Positions 17,041-26,180 of a DNA stretch of 60,585 bases are shown here, piece by piece. The DNA comes from Neobacillus cucumis (GTDB taxonomy: Bacteria > Bacillota > Bacilli > Bacillales > Cytobacillaceae). Under the pieces are notes generated by a model, which made no database searches, had not been told where the DNA came from, and worked only from the letters and a program-made list of their open reading frames with translations. The stretch spans positions 1 through 60,585 of the forward strand of contig NZ_JAFBEX010000027.1 in NCBI RefSeq assembly GCF_016908975.1. Direction: 5' to 3'. Every line of letters starts with the position of its first letter. Position 1 is the first letter of the stretch. Position numbers and translations under genes: made by a program.

Positions 17041-18003
17041 CTACTCCACTAAAAAATTAGTCCGATCCAGCCACTTCAATCCACTCCGCCCCTTCAAATC
17101 CGCAACCAACTGAAAAAGCGCTGCGTCCTTTTGCTTTGCTTCAATCATGCAATGAATTTCCGGCACGGTCCCCTTAACTTCATTTAAAAACCTGATAAAC
17201 ATCTCGGGATCAACATTATCAGCATGTGCCCGAAACTCCTTCTCCGAACGAGGACTAGAAATATGCATTTTTACAGGAAGGGAAGAATGACTCCAAGTAG
17301 CCACAACCCGCTCCCATTCAGCTACCCAATCTTCTTCTTCATGGTTCGCCAAATGGTGATGATAATCAAACACCATCGGAATCCCCAACTTCTCACAAAG
17401 ATACAACGCCTCCTTAACTGTAAAGGTCGTATCATCGTTTTCCAGCATAATCATTTTTTGAATATCCGGCTTAATAAAACCCCAATTGTGAATAAACTGT
17501 TCCAATGCTTTTTCCTTATCATCATATCCCCCGCCCACATGCAGAACACAGCGATGCTCGGGATTGACCTCCATCCCCTTCAAAAGAGCCTCATGCATTG
17601 CAAGGGTCTTAAGGGAGTTTTTTAAAATATCCTTATCCAATGAATTCAACACCACAAAGTGGTCTGGATGGAAATCAACTCGCATTGGATGGTCCTTTAA
17701 AAATTCAGCCAGCTTCCCAAGTCCTTCCCTTAGCGGTTTGATATAGTTCCAATCCTGTAACTCCTCGTGATTGGCAAGGGGGATTAGTCGCGAGCTAAAT
17801 CGAAAAAATTGAATATCATTGCCCACATTATGCTTTAATAGCCGCAAACAATTCTCTATATTAGATTGGGCAATTCTCTCTAATTTACGAATGGCTGCTT
17901 CACGGTCTTTAATCTTTGAAAATTGGGCATATGTCATGGTTTGAGAGGGAGATGCCTGCTGCAGTTCGACACTCATAGCCACATATCCGAGTTTCACAAT
18001 CAT
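17041..18003 (-). CDS. uvsE: UV damage repair endonuclease UvsE
   Basis: UvsE (UVDE) nicks DNA 5' of UV photoproducts and starts an alternative excision repair path; in Bacillus it serves spores. The 320-residue TIM-barrel protein shows the family start KLGYVAMSVEL, FRFSSRLIPLANHE, MRVDFHPDHFVVLNS, CVLHVGGGYDDKEKAL, MLENDDTTFTVKEAL, MVFDYHHHLAN and KMHISSPR, which contain the metal-binding histidines and acids. I start at ATG 18003 behind GGGGTGG; an upstream ATG adds 13 residues without a ribosome site. The 3' end abuts the repeat array. Confidence 0.95.
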   Translation of the reverse strand: MIVKLGYVAMSVELQQASPSQTMTYAQFSKIKDREAAIRKLERIAQSNIENCLRLLKHNVGNDIQFFRFSSRLIPLANHEELQDWNYIKPLREGLGKLAEFLKDHPMRVDFHPDHFVVLNSLDKDILKNSLKTLAMHEALLKGMEVNPEHRCVLHVGGGYDDKEKALEQFIHNWGFIKPDIQKMIMLENDDTTFTVKEALYLCEKLGIPMVFDYHHHLANHEEEDWVAEWERVVATWSHSSLPVKMHISSPRSEKEFRAHADNVDPEMFIRFLNEVKGTVPEIHCMIEAKQKDAALFQLVADLKGRSGLKWLDRTNFLVE

Positions 18004-18125
18004 ATCTTCCACCCCTGCTTTAGTCGATATGATTATTTTCACCCTCTCCGTACTAATCCACTACAACTTATTTTCACTTTTATGGGTAAATCTAATAAAA
18101 AGTGCTGTGAAGGGAGTGAAACACC

Positions 18126-18257
18126 ATGCCCTTTTTCTCAAAGGAAAAAAAGCAAAACAATGATGCTGCTGCACAGGTTTTTATAGGAGGAGATTTTGAT
18201 GCTCGCTATAAATGGCTTAAGCAATCTGCAGAAGGCTGTAGACCATCGAGGGGCTAG
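18126..18257 (+). CDS. Small ORF of 43 residues, unknown
   Basis: The ORF begins MPFFSKEKKQNNDAAAQVF and has a good ribosome site (GGGAG, about 10 nt before the ATG). Its last residues and stop codon (CRPSRG) come from a dispersed repeat copy, so the reading frame looks cut short by that element. It is plus strand between two minus-strand genes. I do not recognise a family. It could be a truncated remnant of a longer gene. Confidence 0.45.
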   Translation: MPFFSKEKKQNNDAAAQVFIGGDFDARYKWLKQSAEGCRPSRG

Positions 18258-18312
18258 GCATCGAGCTAGACAATTCTCAAAGTTAAAATTTTTATACTTT
18301 CTTATCTCATGA
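18225..18312 (+). repeat. Dispersed foldable element (GCGCAAGCGCC family), 3' part only
   Basis: GGCTGTAGACCATCGAGGGG and the following CTAGGC...GCTAGACAATTCTC tail match the end of the copy at 37517-37650, and the AT-rich tail TTTATACTTTCTTAT matches the copy at 13431-13710. The 5' half is missing. Confidence 0.75.
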
Positions 18313-18317
18313 GAAAA

Positions 18318-18343
18318 AAGAGCAAGGACCAGGTCCTTGCTCT
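18318..18343 (-). terminator. Terminator of cshA
   Basis: Stem AAGAGCAAGGACC and its complement with one unpaired base, followed by TTTTTT on the minus strand; it ends 9 nt before the cshA stop codon region. Confidence 0.88.
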
Positions 18344-18351
18344 TCTTACAT

Positions 18352-19839
18352 TTATTGATGATTATAACTTCTTGGCTTAGACGTCTTACCGCCGCCAGTT
18401 CTCTTTTCACCGCTTCTAGGCTTTACAGGCGCCTTTTTACGGTTGCGGTCGTATGACCCTCTTGAGTCATCTCTTCTTCTGCGTTCGCCACGGTCAAATT
18501 GTTTTCTCTCACGTTTTTGTGGCAGTGGAGCCTCTTCCGTTAATTTAACAGGAGTAGTATCTGGCTCTTTCGTTAACATCTTTAACACTGCAGCTACAAC
18601 CGTTGAAGCATCATTGGCTTCAAGTAATTCCTCTGCCGCAGCTTTATAATAATGAAGGTTGTTGGATTCAATTGTTTGAGTAATTTTATCTACTACCGCA
18701 CGTTGTTGACCTTCCAAAGCCTCATCTAATGTAGGAGCTTTCATGCGTTCCATCTTCCGTTTGGTTGTTTTTTCAACAACAGCAAGATAAGATTTTTCAC
18801 GTGGTGTAATGAACGTCATCGCTACACCCGTTTTTCCAGCACGACCTGTACGGCCGATACGGTGAACATAGCTCTCTGGATCTTGCGGAATATCAAAGTT
18901 ATACACATGTGTTACACCAGAAATATCAAGGCCCCTTGCCGCAACGTCCGTTGCAACAAGCACATCAATGGTACCTTCTTTAAATTTGCGAAGGACTTGA
19001 AGACGTTTCGCTTGGCTTAAATCGCCATGAATACCCTCTGCTGTATAGCCTCTTAAGTTTAACGCCTCAGATAATTCATCCACACGGCGCTTTGTCCGGC
19101 CAAAAATAATCGCAAGTTCTGGCGATTGAATATCCAGTAGTCTTGTTAAGACATCAAATTTATTTCTTTCTTGTACTTCAAGGTAATATTGTTCAATCAA
19201 AGGAACGGTCATTTCTTTCGCTTTTACACGAACAATTTGCGGTTCCTTCATGAACTTTTCAGCCATTCTTTGAATAGGTGCCGGCATTGTCGCTGAGAAC
19301 AATAACGTCTGACGCTCAGCAGGTGTAGAAGCAAGAATGGATTCAATATCTTCAATGAATCCCATGTTCAACATTTCATCCGCTTCATCTAGAATTACCG
19401 TATTAACGGTATCAAGGCGCATCGTTCTGCGATTAATATGGTCTAGAACACGTCCAGGCGTACCAACAATAATATGTGGAGCTTTCTTTAATGAGCGAAT
19501 TTGGCGGCTAATATCTTGACCACCATAAATTGGCAGCACGCGAACTCTTTTTCCCGCCCCAATTTTGTATAGTTCTTCCGAAACCTGAATCGCTAATTCA
19601 CGGGTTGGAGCAATAATAATCCCTTGGATAGCATCCACTTTTGTATCAACTTTTTCCACCAATGGAATTCCAAAGGCAGCTGTTTTACCAGTTCCTGTTT
19701 GAGCTTGCCCGATCAAATCAATACCTTTTAGCCCTAACGGAATTGTTTCTGATTGAATTGGTGTAGCTTCCTCAAATCCCATTTTGAGGACAGCTTTTAA
19801 AGTGGCCGAACTAAGGCCTAAGTCTTCAAACTTTGTCAA
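18352..19839 (-). CDS. cshA: DEAD-box ATP-dependent RNA helicase CshA
   Basis: CshA unwinds RNA and works in ribosome assembly, cold adaptation and mRNA decay. All helicase motifs are visible: Q motif (GFEEATPIQ), AQTGTGKT, PTRELAIQ, DEADEMLNMGF, SATMP, IIFGRTKRRVDEL, VATDVAARGLDI and HRIGRTGRAG. The C-terminus (from about 430) is a basic, disordered tail rich in R, K, D and G. I choose the TTG at 19839 because AAGGAGA is 9 nt upstream and the product then starts MTKFEDLGLS like other CshA proteins; an ATG at 19848 is only 2 nt from the ribosome site. Confidence 0.94.
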   Translation of the reverse strand: MTKFEDLGLSSATLKAVLKMGFEEATPIQSETIPLGLKGIDLIGQAQTGTGKTAAFGIPLVEKVDTKVDAIQGIIIAPTRELAIQVSEELYKIGAGKRVRVLPIYGGQDISRQIRSLKKAPHIIVGTPGRVLDHINRRTMRLDTVNTVILDEADEMLNMGFIEDIESILASTPAERQTLLFSATMPAPIQRMAEKFMKEPQIVRVKAKEMTVPLIEQYYLEVQERNKFDVLTRLLDIQSPELAIIFGRTKRRVDELSEALNLRGYTAEGIHGDLSQAKRLQVLRKFKEGTIDVLVATDVAARGLDISGVTHVYNFDIPQDPESYVHRIGRTGRAGKTGVAMTFITPREKSYLAVVEKTTKRKMERMKAPTLDEALEGQQRAVVDKITQTIESNNLHYYKAAAEELLEANDASTVVAAVLKMLTKEPDTTPVKLTEEAPLPQKRERKQFDRGERRRRDDSRGSYDRNRKKAPVKPRSGEKRTGGGKTSKPRSYNHQ

Positions 19840-20066
19840 TGTGTTCATTCTCCTTCATTTATATAAAAATATTTGGCAGATAAGTGCTGAATATACCAAC
19901 ATACGCATCAAAAATGCTGTAATTACTACTTCTTTATTTTACCAAAAAAAAGACATTCTCCAAAAGAGTATGCCTTCAATCATCGTTCTTTAGACACGTT
20001 GATGAATATCATACCACTGTTACTAGTATTTTGCAATAAGGACGTCTTTTAAACCGTTGAAAAGCC

Positions 20067-20765
20067 TTAAACCTGCTTTTTCTCATTTAAAAAGGCCAAC
20101 ACTTGAGAAAATAATGTGTCTCGTTCCTCACAGTGGCAAATAAGATGCTTGGAGTGTTTGAAAAGGGCGAGTTTTTTTTGTTTGGCACTTATGGTATGGA
20201 ATAGATATTCAGCGCTCTTAAGCGGCACAATCCCGTCACATTCCCCTTGTGCAATGAAGGTTGGCACGTTTACCTGATGCAAGAGAGGTTTAATAAAAGT
20301 AACTAGTCTACGGAACTGTAATGTAGCCGCAAAAGGTGTTTCTTTTATTTTTCTTTTATAACGGAGAAATAATTCATTATCCTGTAAGTTTCCTCGGAGG
20401 GAATCTTTAATCATTTCTTTTATATCTATTGTTAATTGTTTCGGATTTAGATAAAAAGCCGCTGCACTTAAGAGTATCAGCTTCTCTACCGGATAATTGG
20501 CGGCAAGGTAGCTGGCAATCATACCGCCCATTGAAAAACCAACTACATATACCTTATCACAGGTAGTGATTAGATGTGTTAATTCAGCTTCGGCATGATC
20601 AATCCACTCTTGATACTGCACTCCCTTTAAGGAGCCGGGAACACCATGTCCCGGCAATGTTGGAACACGAATGCTCCAGTCCGTTCGTTCTTTTAGATAC
20701 TTGGCGAGTGGCTCTACTTCATAAGGGGCACCCGTGAAGCCATGGATAAGTAAGCAGCCAATCAT
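20067..20765 (-). CDS. Alpha/beta hydrolase, carboxylesterase/monoacylglycerol lipase type
   Basis: The 232-residue protein has the alpha/beta hydrolase layout: oxyanion loop LLIHGFTGAPYE (residues 5-16), nucleophile elbow VVGFSMGGMIAS, an acid in GECDGIVP and the histidine in FKHSKHLICH. It resembles the Est30-type esterases of Bacillaceae. It begins 21 nt after murF on the same strand, so it is probably co-transcribed. The natural substrate is unknown. Confidence 0.88.
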   Translation of the reverse strand: MIGCLLIHGFTGAPYEVEPLAKYLKERTDWSIRVPTLPGHGVPGSLKGVQYQEWIDHAEAELTHLITTCDKVYVVGFSMGGMIASYLAANYPVEKLILLSAAAFYLNPKQLTIDIKEMIKDSLRGNLQDNELFLRYKRKIKETPFAATLQFRRLVTFIKPLLHQVNVPTFIAQGECDGIVPLKSAEYLFHTISAKQKKLALFKHSKHLICHCEERDTLFSQVLAFLNEKKQV

Positions 20766-20786
20766 TTTCTCACCTGCCCAGTTTCA

Positions 20787-22166
20787 TTACTTTTTTTGCA
20801 ACGATTGCACAATTTCTTCTAATCTCATGCCGCGTGAAGCTTTAACCAGAACAAGCGTCGATTTATCTACATATTTCTTTAAATGGTCAATTAATTGGAG
20901 TTTATCTTTAAAAGCAAACACTTTATGACTGCCTAAAGCCTGATTCGCTCCTCTAGCAATATGTTCGCCCAGCTCTCCATATGTGAACAAATAATCAATT
21001 TTTTCTGGATTAAGCGCTGTTCCTATCTGCAAATGGTATTGTTCTTCCTCTGGACCAAGTTCAAGCATGTCCCCAAGCACGAGAATCTTTCGTTTATATC
21101 CTTGCAGATTGGACACCAACTCAATGGCCGCCATCATGGACGTAGGGCTGGCATTATAAGCATCATTGATGATTTTTTCACCCTGTTTTCCTTCCACAAG
21201 CTCCATTCTCATATTCGTAAGCTTAACTTGAGCCAGACCGGCATTCATTTGTTCATATGGAATTGAGAAATAATGGGCAATCAGCATCGCTGCCAGGGCA
21301 TTTAAAATATTATGGGTTCCAAGGACGGGCAATTCAAATACCGTTTCGGAAGCATTAATTTTAAACGAGTTTCCTTGCTCAATTTGAGTAATATCTTTAG
21401 GATAAAGATGATTCGTGTTCGTTCGCCCAAAAGTTTGGATATTTATATTTCCTTTATATTCATATATCCGCTCCATTAATAACGGCTCATCACCGTGAAG
21501 AACAGCAAGTCCTCCTTCTCGAAGCCCCTGAAGAATCTCTAGTTTGGCTTCCGCTATCCCTTCCCTCGAACCGAGGTCAAGTAAGTGGGACTCCCCGATA
21601 TTGGTAATCACAACAGCATCTGGACAGGCTAATTTTGTTAAAAAGGCAATTTCCCCTCGTCCGCTCATTCCCATCTCAAGCACGGCGATTTGTGTGTCTT
21701 CACTTAACCCTAATACAGTCAATGGAAGTCCGAGATGGTTGTTATAATTCCCTTCGGTTTTTTGAACCTTATATTGAGTGGATAATAATCCAGCCGTCAT
21801 ATCTTTTGTCGTAGTCTTGCCGTTACTTCCGGTAATCCCCACCACTTTAACCGATAATTCTTGGCGATATTTGCGAGCCAACTCCTGCAAGGCAACAAGG
21901 CAGTCCTCGACAATTATAATCGGTAAGCCTTCGGGCGGGTTTGGAACATCCTTTTGCCATAGAGAAGCTGCTGCTCCTTTTTTGATGGCATCTTCCACAT
22001 ATTTATGTCCATCAACTTGTTCACCTTTAAAGGGTACAAATAAGTTTCCTGGCTGAATCTTCCTTGAGTCAATGGTCACCCCTTCAATGACAACATCCGC
22101 AAAAGGGGTAATGTCATTTATGGCGGAGGCCATATCTGAAATCTGTTTCAAAGAGCGCTTGATCAA
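20787..22166 (-). CDS. murF: UDP-N-acetylmuramoyl-tripeptide--D-alanyl-D-alanine ligase
   Basis: MurF adds D-Ala-D-Ala to the UDP-MurNAc-tripeptide, the last cytoplasmic step of muropeptide synthesis. Visible features are the ATP-binding GITGSNGKTTTKDM, the central-domain VLEMGMSGRGEIAFLT and VVITNIGESHLLDLGS, and the C-terminal INDAYNASPTSMMAAI. The 459-residue length is normal. The start codon is TTG at 22166 with AAGGAGG 9 nt upstream. Ddl, which makes its substrate, is encoded immediately upstream. Confidence 0.96.
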   Translation of the reverse strand: MIKRSLKQISDMASAINDITPFADVVIEGVTIDSRKIQPGNLFVPFKGEQVDGHKYVEDAIKKGAAASLWQKDVPNPPEGLPIIIVEDCLVALQELARKYRQELSVKVVGITGSNGKTTTKDMTAGLLSTQYKVQKTEGNYNNHLGLPLTVLGLSEDTQIAVLEMGMSGRGEIAFLTKLACPDAVVITNIGESHLLDLGSREGIAEAKLEILQGLREGGLAVLHGDEPLLMERIYEYKGNINIQTFGRTNTNHLYPKDITQIEQGNSFKINASETVFELPVLGTHNILNALAAMLIAHYFSIPYEQMNAGLAQVKLTNMRMELVEGKQGEKIINDAYNASPTSMMAAIELVSNLQGYKRKILVLGDMLELGPEEEQYHLQIGTALNPEKIDYLFTYGELGEHIARGANQALGSHKVFAFKDKLQLIDHLKKYVDKSTLVLVKASRGMRLEEIVQSLQKK

Positions 22167-22223
22167 TTAAAATACCCTCCTTTTTCTCTTTATAAATCTA
22201 CCCACTTTTCTTAAATAGAAACG

Positions 22224-22244
22224 GACACGGCTTTAAGCCGTGTC
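22224..22244 (-). terminator. Hairpin between ddl and murF
   Basis: A 10-bp stem, GACACGGCTT and its complement, follows the ddl stop. No clean T-run follows on the minus strand, so it may be a partial attenuator or an mRNA-stabilising hairpin instead of a full terminator. Confidence 0.5.
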
Positions 22245-22257
22245 TTAAGGTCTTTTA

Positions 22258-23337
22258 TTAAAACGTATACTTAATTTGCTGTTTCTCGGCATGTCTTTCT
22301 TGTGCAAGCTGAACAAGACGTTCAATCAGCTGTGGATACTCCAAGCCAGAATGCTTCCATAATAATGGGAACATACTGAAAGGGGTGAAACCAGGCATTG
22401 TATTGACTTCATTGATTAATAGCTTGCCATCCTTTGTTAAAAAGAAGTCAGCACGGACAAGACCCGAACAGTCCAGCGCCTTAAAGGCATCTACAGCCAT
22501 TTCCTTCATTTCCGCATATTCCTCTTCCGAAATATCTGCTGGGATAATCAGTCCTGTATCCCCATCTTCATATTTCGCTTTGTAGTCATAAAAATCCTTC
22601 TTTGGAACGATTTCACCTACTACCGAACATTCCGGCTCATCATTACCAAGGACGGCAATTTCAACCTCACGGGCAACCACACCTTCTTCAATAATCACTT
22701 TGCGGTCAAATTGGAAGGCTTCCACAAAAGCGGCATCTAGTTCCGCGCGATTCGAACATTTGCTAATCCCGACACTGGAGCCAAGGTTAGCCGGTTTCAC
22801 AAAGCACGGGTAGCCAAGTTGCTCTTCAACACGGGTATAGGCCTCTTCCTTTGCCTTTGCCCACTCGCTCTTAATAAAAGAAACATAGTTTACCTGTGAC
22901 AGACCTGCTTGTGCAAAAATATTTTTCATCAGCACTTTATCCATTCCTGCGGCTGAAGCCAATACACCATTCCCAACATACGGCAAATTCAGCAGCTCTA
23001 ATAAGCCTTGGACGGTTCCATCTTCACCGTTTGGTCCGTGTAATAATGGAAAAATTACATCAAGCGGAGCAGATTCTTGCTGGCCGCTCTGAAAAAGTGC
23101 AGGTGCCAATGATAACGGAGATAAGGCTTCTGCATTGGTAAATTCAAGTGCTTGAACATTTTCAACTGGCTCGAGTAACTGCGGTCCCTTAATCCATTGT
23201 CCTTCAACATTTATGTAAATAGGATAGATTTCAAATTTTTCAAGGTCTAAAGCTCGGATAACAGCAAGAGCTGTTTGTAAGGAAACTTTGTGCTCAGCTG
23301 ACTTTCCCCCATATAATAAACCTAATTTTGTTTTCAT
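22258..23337 (-). CDS. ddl: D-alanine--D-alanine ligase
   Basis: Ddl is an ATP-grasp ligase that joins two D-alanines. Visible are the start KLGLLYGGKSAEH, PLLHGPNGEDGTVQGLLE, GMDKVLMKNIF, CFVKPANLGSSVGISK (the ATP-binding lid region), IIEEGVVAREVEIAVLG, and the metal-binding end INEVNTMPGFTPFSMFP. The 359-residue length is usual. GGAGG precedes the ATG at 7 nt. Together with alr and murF it covers the D-Ala branch of peptidoglycan synthesis in this window. Confidence 0.97.
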   Translation of the reverse strand: MKTKLGLLYGGKSAEHKVSLQTALAVIRALDLEKFEIYPIYINVEGQWIKGPQLLEPVENVQALEFTNAEALSPLSLAPALFQSGQQESAPLDVIFPLLHGPNGEDGTVQGLLELLNLPYVGNGVLASAAGMDKVLMKNIFAQAGLSQVNYVSFIKSEWAKAKEEAYTRVEEQLGYPCFVKPANLGSSVGISKCSNRAELDAAFVEAFQFDRKVIIEEGVVAREVEIAVLGNDEPECSVVGEIVPKKDFYDYKAKYEDGDTGLIIPADISEEEYAEMKEMAVDAFKALDCSGLVRADFFLTKDGKLLINEVNTMPGFTPFSMFPLLWKHSGLEYPQLIERLVQLAQERHAEKQQIKYTF

Positions 23338-23562
23338 TTATATTCCTCCAAATTCTCTTTCACGTTTTATTTTAACATTTTATTAATTAAGAAAGGAAAT
23401 GTAGCAGACATGTTTTTAAATGTTTTTTCTCATTCCTTATTTTATGATACCTAATGCTTGCTTCAATACCATCTACTCTTATTTTGTTACAATTTCTATC
23501 TACCCGGCTATTTAGAAGTATATACGGAACAAATATGTAAACAATGGTCTTTTTTTCCTAAT

Positions 23563-23594
23563 AAAAAACAGTCCTTGAGTTAGGACTGTTTTTC
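23563..23594 (-). terminator. Terminator of the 281-residue unknown gene
   Basis: Stem AAAACAGTCCT and its complement with a 6-nt loop, followed by T-rich sequence on both strands. Confidence 0.88.
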
Positions 23595-23598
23595 TAGC

Positions 23599-24444
23599 TT
23601 ATATGACATTGAGTTTCCACTCTTTGGTTCTTTTATCAAAGATTAGTTTTGCATGGTAGGGCTTGTTGGAGATTTGTTCGTATTCTTCGTACATATCATC
23701 CATATTATCAAAATCGCCCATCACCCAGATCGGAATATCCAGTCGTGTCCGTTGATGCTCGGCATCCCTTAATGAAATACAAATTCCCTCTTTAATAAAC
23801 GGTGTCAATGAGAGTAAGATCTCTTTATTAACCTGCGGATAGGCCCTTTTTTTCCTAAGTCCAAGGATGGATTTTTCGAGTTTCAATTCTCCTAACTTGA
23901 CGGCGATCGCTTCGCTTAACAAATGAAAAAAATCCTTAAAGCTTCGATAATAAATTTTGTTATACCAGCCATCATCATGGGCTAAATAGACAAAACGATT
24001 GCTAAGTTTATTATAAAAAGGCAGTCTTAAATGCTGTTTCTGATGACCTAGGTATAATAATTCTGCCAGTTCTTGACCGGAAAGTTCATTCAATACTTCT
24101 TCCTCTGTAAAATCAATCCAGCAAAAGTTTCCGTAACTATATACATCCTCTGCCGCCAGCTTATCAATCTGGTCATCCGGGCAATATTCGAGCAGTGTAT
24201 GCATATTAAAATCAGCATCATCAAAACGGTGCTTTAGCAAAAGCAAATGATTTAATGAACCTGAAAAAGCAGCAGCAAATTCGCTGAATTCGATACCGTA
24301 GGATAGTACATACTGATCTGATTGATTTAGATGTACATAGATGAGATCCCGTATGTCTTGATGATGCTTTTTCAAAGCCAAACTCCTCCGATCAACCGCA
24401 TGGTATATGTTTAACGGACAGTTTCCAAGAAACTTCCAAATCAC
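23599..24444 (-). CDS. Conserved protein of unknown function, 281 residues
   Basis: I do not recognise a characterised family. The protein is soluble in appearance, acidic, with no signal peptide or membrane span. Recognisable blocks are YSYGNFCWIDFTEEEVLNELSGQELAELLYLGHQ in the middle and a C-terminal WVMGDFDNMDDMYEEYEQIS. Similar proteins in Bacillus genomes are, as I recall, sometimes mislabelled as an oxalate:formate antiporter, which does not fit a protein without membrane segments. The start is GTG at 24444 with AAGGAAG 10 nt upstream. It stands alone with its own terminator. Confidence 0.8.
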   Translation of the reverse strand: MIWKFLGNCPLNIYHAVDRRSLALKKHHQDIRDLIYVHLNQSDQYVLSYGIEFSEFAAAFSGSLNHLLLLKHRFDDADFNMHTLLEYCPDDQIDKLAAEDVYSYGNFCWIDFTEEEVLNELSGQELAELLYLGHQKQHLRLPFYNKLSNRFVYLAHDDGWYNKIYYRSFKDFFHLLSEAIAVKLGELKLEKSILGLRKKRAYPQVNKEILLSLTPFIKEGICISLRDAEHQRTRLDIPIWVMGDFDNMDDMYEEYEQISNKPYHAKLIFDKRTKEWKLNVI

Positions 24445-24607
24445 CTTTTAAATACTTCCTTATTTTATCAAATAATAGGACAAATAGCATATTTCATTTC
24501 GTTTACAAAAAATTTTCATCAATTACACATACTAATTGATAGAACTTACCTTTATTATTTGTTCATCTATCATTTTTAATCGGCACCCAAGAAAGGGGCA
24601 TTTTATT

Positions 24608-25966
24608 ATGATAAAAAATATGACTGCAGATGAAATTAACCTTTATATCATTAAAACGTTAAAAGAAAACAAAAAAGCGGAGTTTGAAATCATTCTTGAA
24701 GAGCTTCAACCCTATGATGTCGCTAAAATCTATGAGGACTTACCTGAAAAACATAAGGGAAGATTTTTATTATTTCTAAATACAGATGCATTAGCCGATT
24801 TAATGGAAGAGTTGGATAAAGAGGAACAGCTTGAGTTACTAAATATTCTTGGATTTGAAAAGTCCAGCAAAGTCTTGGATTTAATGGATAATGATGATTT
24901 GGCCCTTCTCTTAAATGAATTGTCTCCTGAAAAGAAGGATTCGCTGCTTTCTGGAATGAAACAAGAGGAATCTAATGCTGTTCGGGGCATTATGAACTAT
25001 CCTCCTGAAACTGCCGGGCGGGTTATGACCAACCGCTTCGTTTGGATTCGTGACTATTTTACGGTCAGGGAAGCCGTAGACAAGTTTAAAATTTTTGCTG
25101 AATTTGCCGAATCGATTAATTATTTATATGTCATTGATGAAGCTAGGAAGCTCGTTGGCGTCGTATCTTATCGAGACTTATTGCTAGCAGAGCCGGATGA
25201 AAAAATCCGTGAAATTATGTATGAACGAGTTATCTCCGTTTCGGTTACGACAGACCAAGAGGAAGTCGCCCGGACCGCCGAACGGTATGATTTCTTAGCA
25301 GTCCCTGTTGTCGATCACGATCATGTCCTAGTCGGGATTGTTACCGTCGATGACATCATTGATATTGTTATTCAGGAAGCAAATGAGGATATCGAAAAAT
25401 TATCAGCATCGGGGAAAGCCATTGATTTTGAAACAAAGACCTTGGTGGCAGCCGCTAGGCGTTTACCATGGCTGATTTTATTATTATTTATCGGTGTGAT
25501 TTCAGGAAGGATTATCTCAAGTTTTGAAGATACCCTGCAGCGTGTCGTAGCGCTTGCCTTTTTTATGCCAATGATTGCCGGAATGACAGGAAACACCGGT
25601 ACTCAATCACTGGCCGTGGTGGTCAGGGGACTGATAACACAAGATATTAACAGAAGGGTGATCACTCGATTAATCGCACGGGAACTTGGAGTTGGGATAA
25701 CAATTGGTGTAATCTGTGCCATTATTATTGCCATCATCGCCTTTATTTGGCAAGGTAATCTAATCTTAGGAGCGGTTGTTGGTTCCTCCCTCTTTTTTAC
25801 CCTAATTATCGGCACACTAGCGGGCACTATTATTCCATTGATCTTATACCGTTTAAAAATTGACCCTGCAGTAGCATCCGGACCACTGATTACGACCTTA
25901 AATGATATTTTTTCATTAATGACGTACTTTGGGATTGCGACCATTTTTTTGAAGCATTTGATGTAA
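24608..25966 (+). CDS. mgtE: Magnesium transporter MgtE
   Basis: The 452-residue protein has the three MgtE parts: an N-terminal helical domain (to about residue 130, with repeats such as LADLMEELDKEEQLELL), a pair of CBS domains (about 140-260, with GRVMTNRFVWI and VGIVTVDDIIDIV) that sense magnesium, and a C-terminal membrane domain with the pore motif MAGNTGTQSLAVVVRG. I start at ATG 24608, which has AAAGGGG upstream; a longer frame from 24536 lacks a ribosome site. I looked for an M-box magnesium riboswitch in the 160 nt upstream and did not see one. Confidence 0.95.
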   Translation: MIKNMTADEINLYIIKTLKENKKAEFEIILEELQPYDVAKIYEDLPEKHKGRFLLFLNTDALADLMEELDKEEQLELLNILGFEKSSKVLDLMDNDDLALLLNELSPEKKDSLLSGMKQEESNAVRGIMNYPPETAGRVMTNRFVWIRDYFTVREAVDKFKIFAEFAESINYLYVIDEARKLVGVVSYRDLLLAEPDEKIREIMYERVISVSVTTDQEEVARTAERYDFLAVPVVDHDHVLVGIVTVDDIIDIVIQEANEDIEKLSASGKAIDFETKTLVAAARRLPWLILLLFIGVISGRIISSFEDTLQRVVALAFFMPMIAGMTGNTGTQSLAVVVRGLITQDINRRVITRLIARELGVGITIGVICAIIIAIIAFIWQGNLILGAVVGSSLFFTLIIGTLAGTIIPLILYRLKIDPAVASGPLITTLNDIFSLMTYFGIATIFLKHLM

Positions 25967-25972
25967 GAAATG

Positions 25973-26030
25973 CGTTAGGCGCCTAAAGCTGGACAATTCT
26001 CGAAGTCGCAACTTATATATTTTATCTTTC
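25973..26030 (+). repeat. Dispersed foldable element (GCGCAAGCGCC family), short 3' remnant
   Basis: GCTGGACAATTCTCGAAGTC and the AT-rich tail match the end of the copy at 13431-13710. It begins just after the mgtE stop codon. Confidence 0.7.
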
Positions 26031-26180
26031 AAATGAAACCTTTCGTTTTGTTAATCGTTATTAAAGAGGCTTGCCGCGAGGAGATTCTGTTATTTCCACC
26101 ATATTAATTTCCATATGAGGCAAACTGGTATAAAATAAAACACATAATTTGTTTTAGAAGAAAATAAGCGAAGGTGAATT

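Noticed and set aside
24445..24607. M-box magnesium riboswitch before mgtE
   Set aside because: The 160-nt gap is AT-rich, and I see none of the conserved M-box blocks or a terminator.
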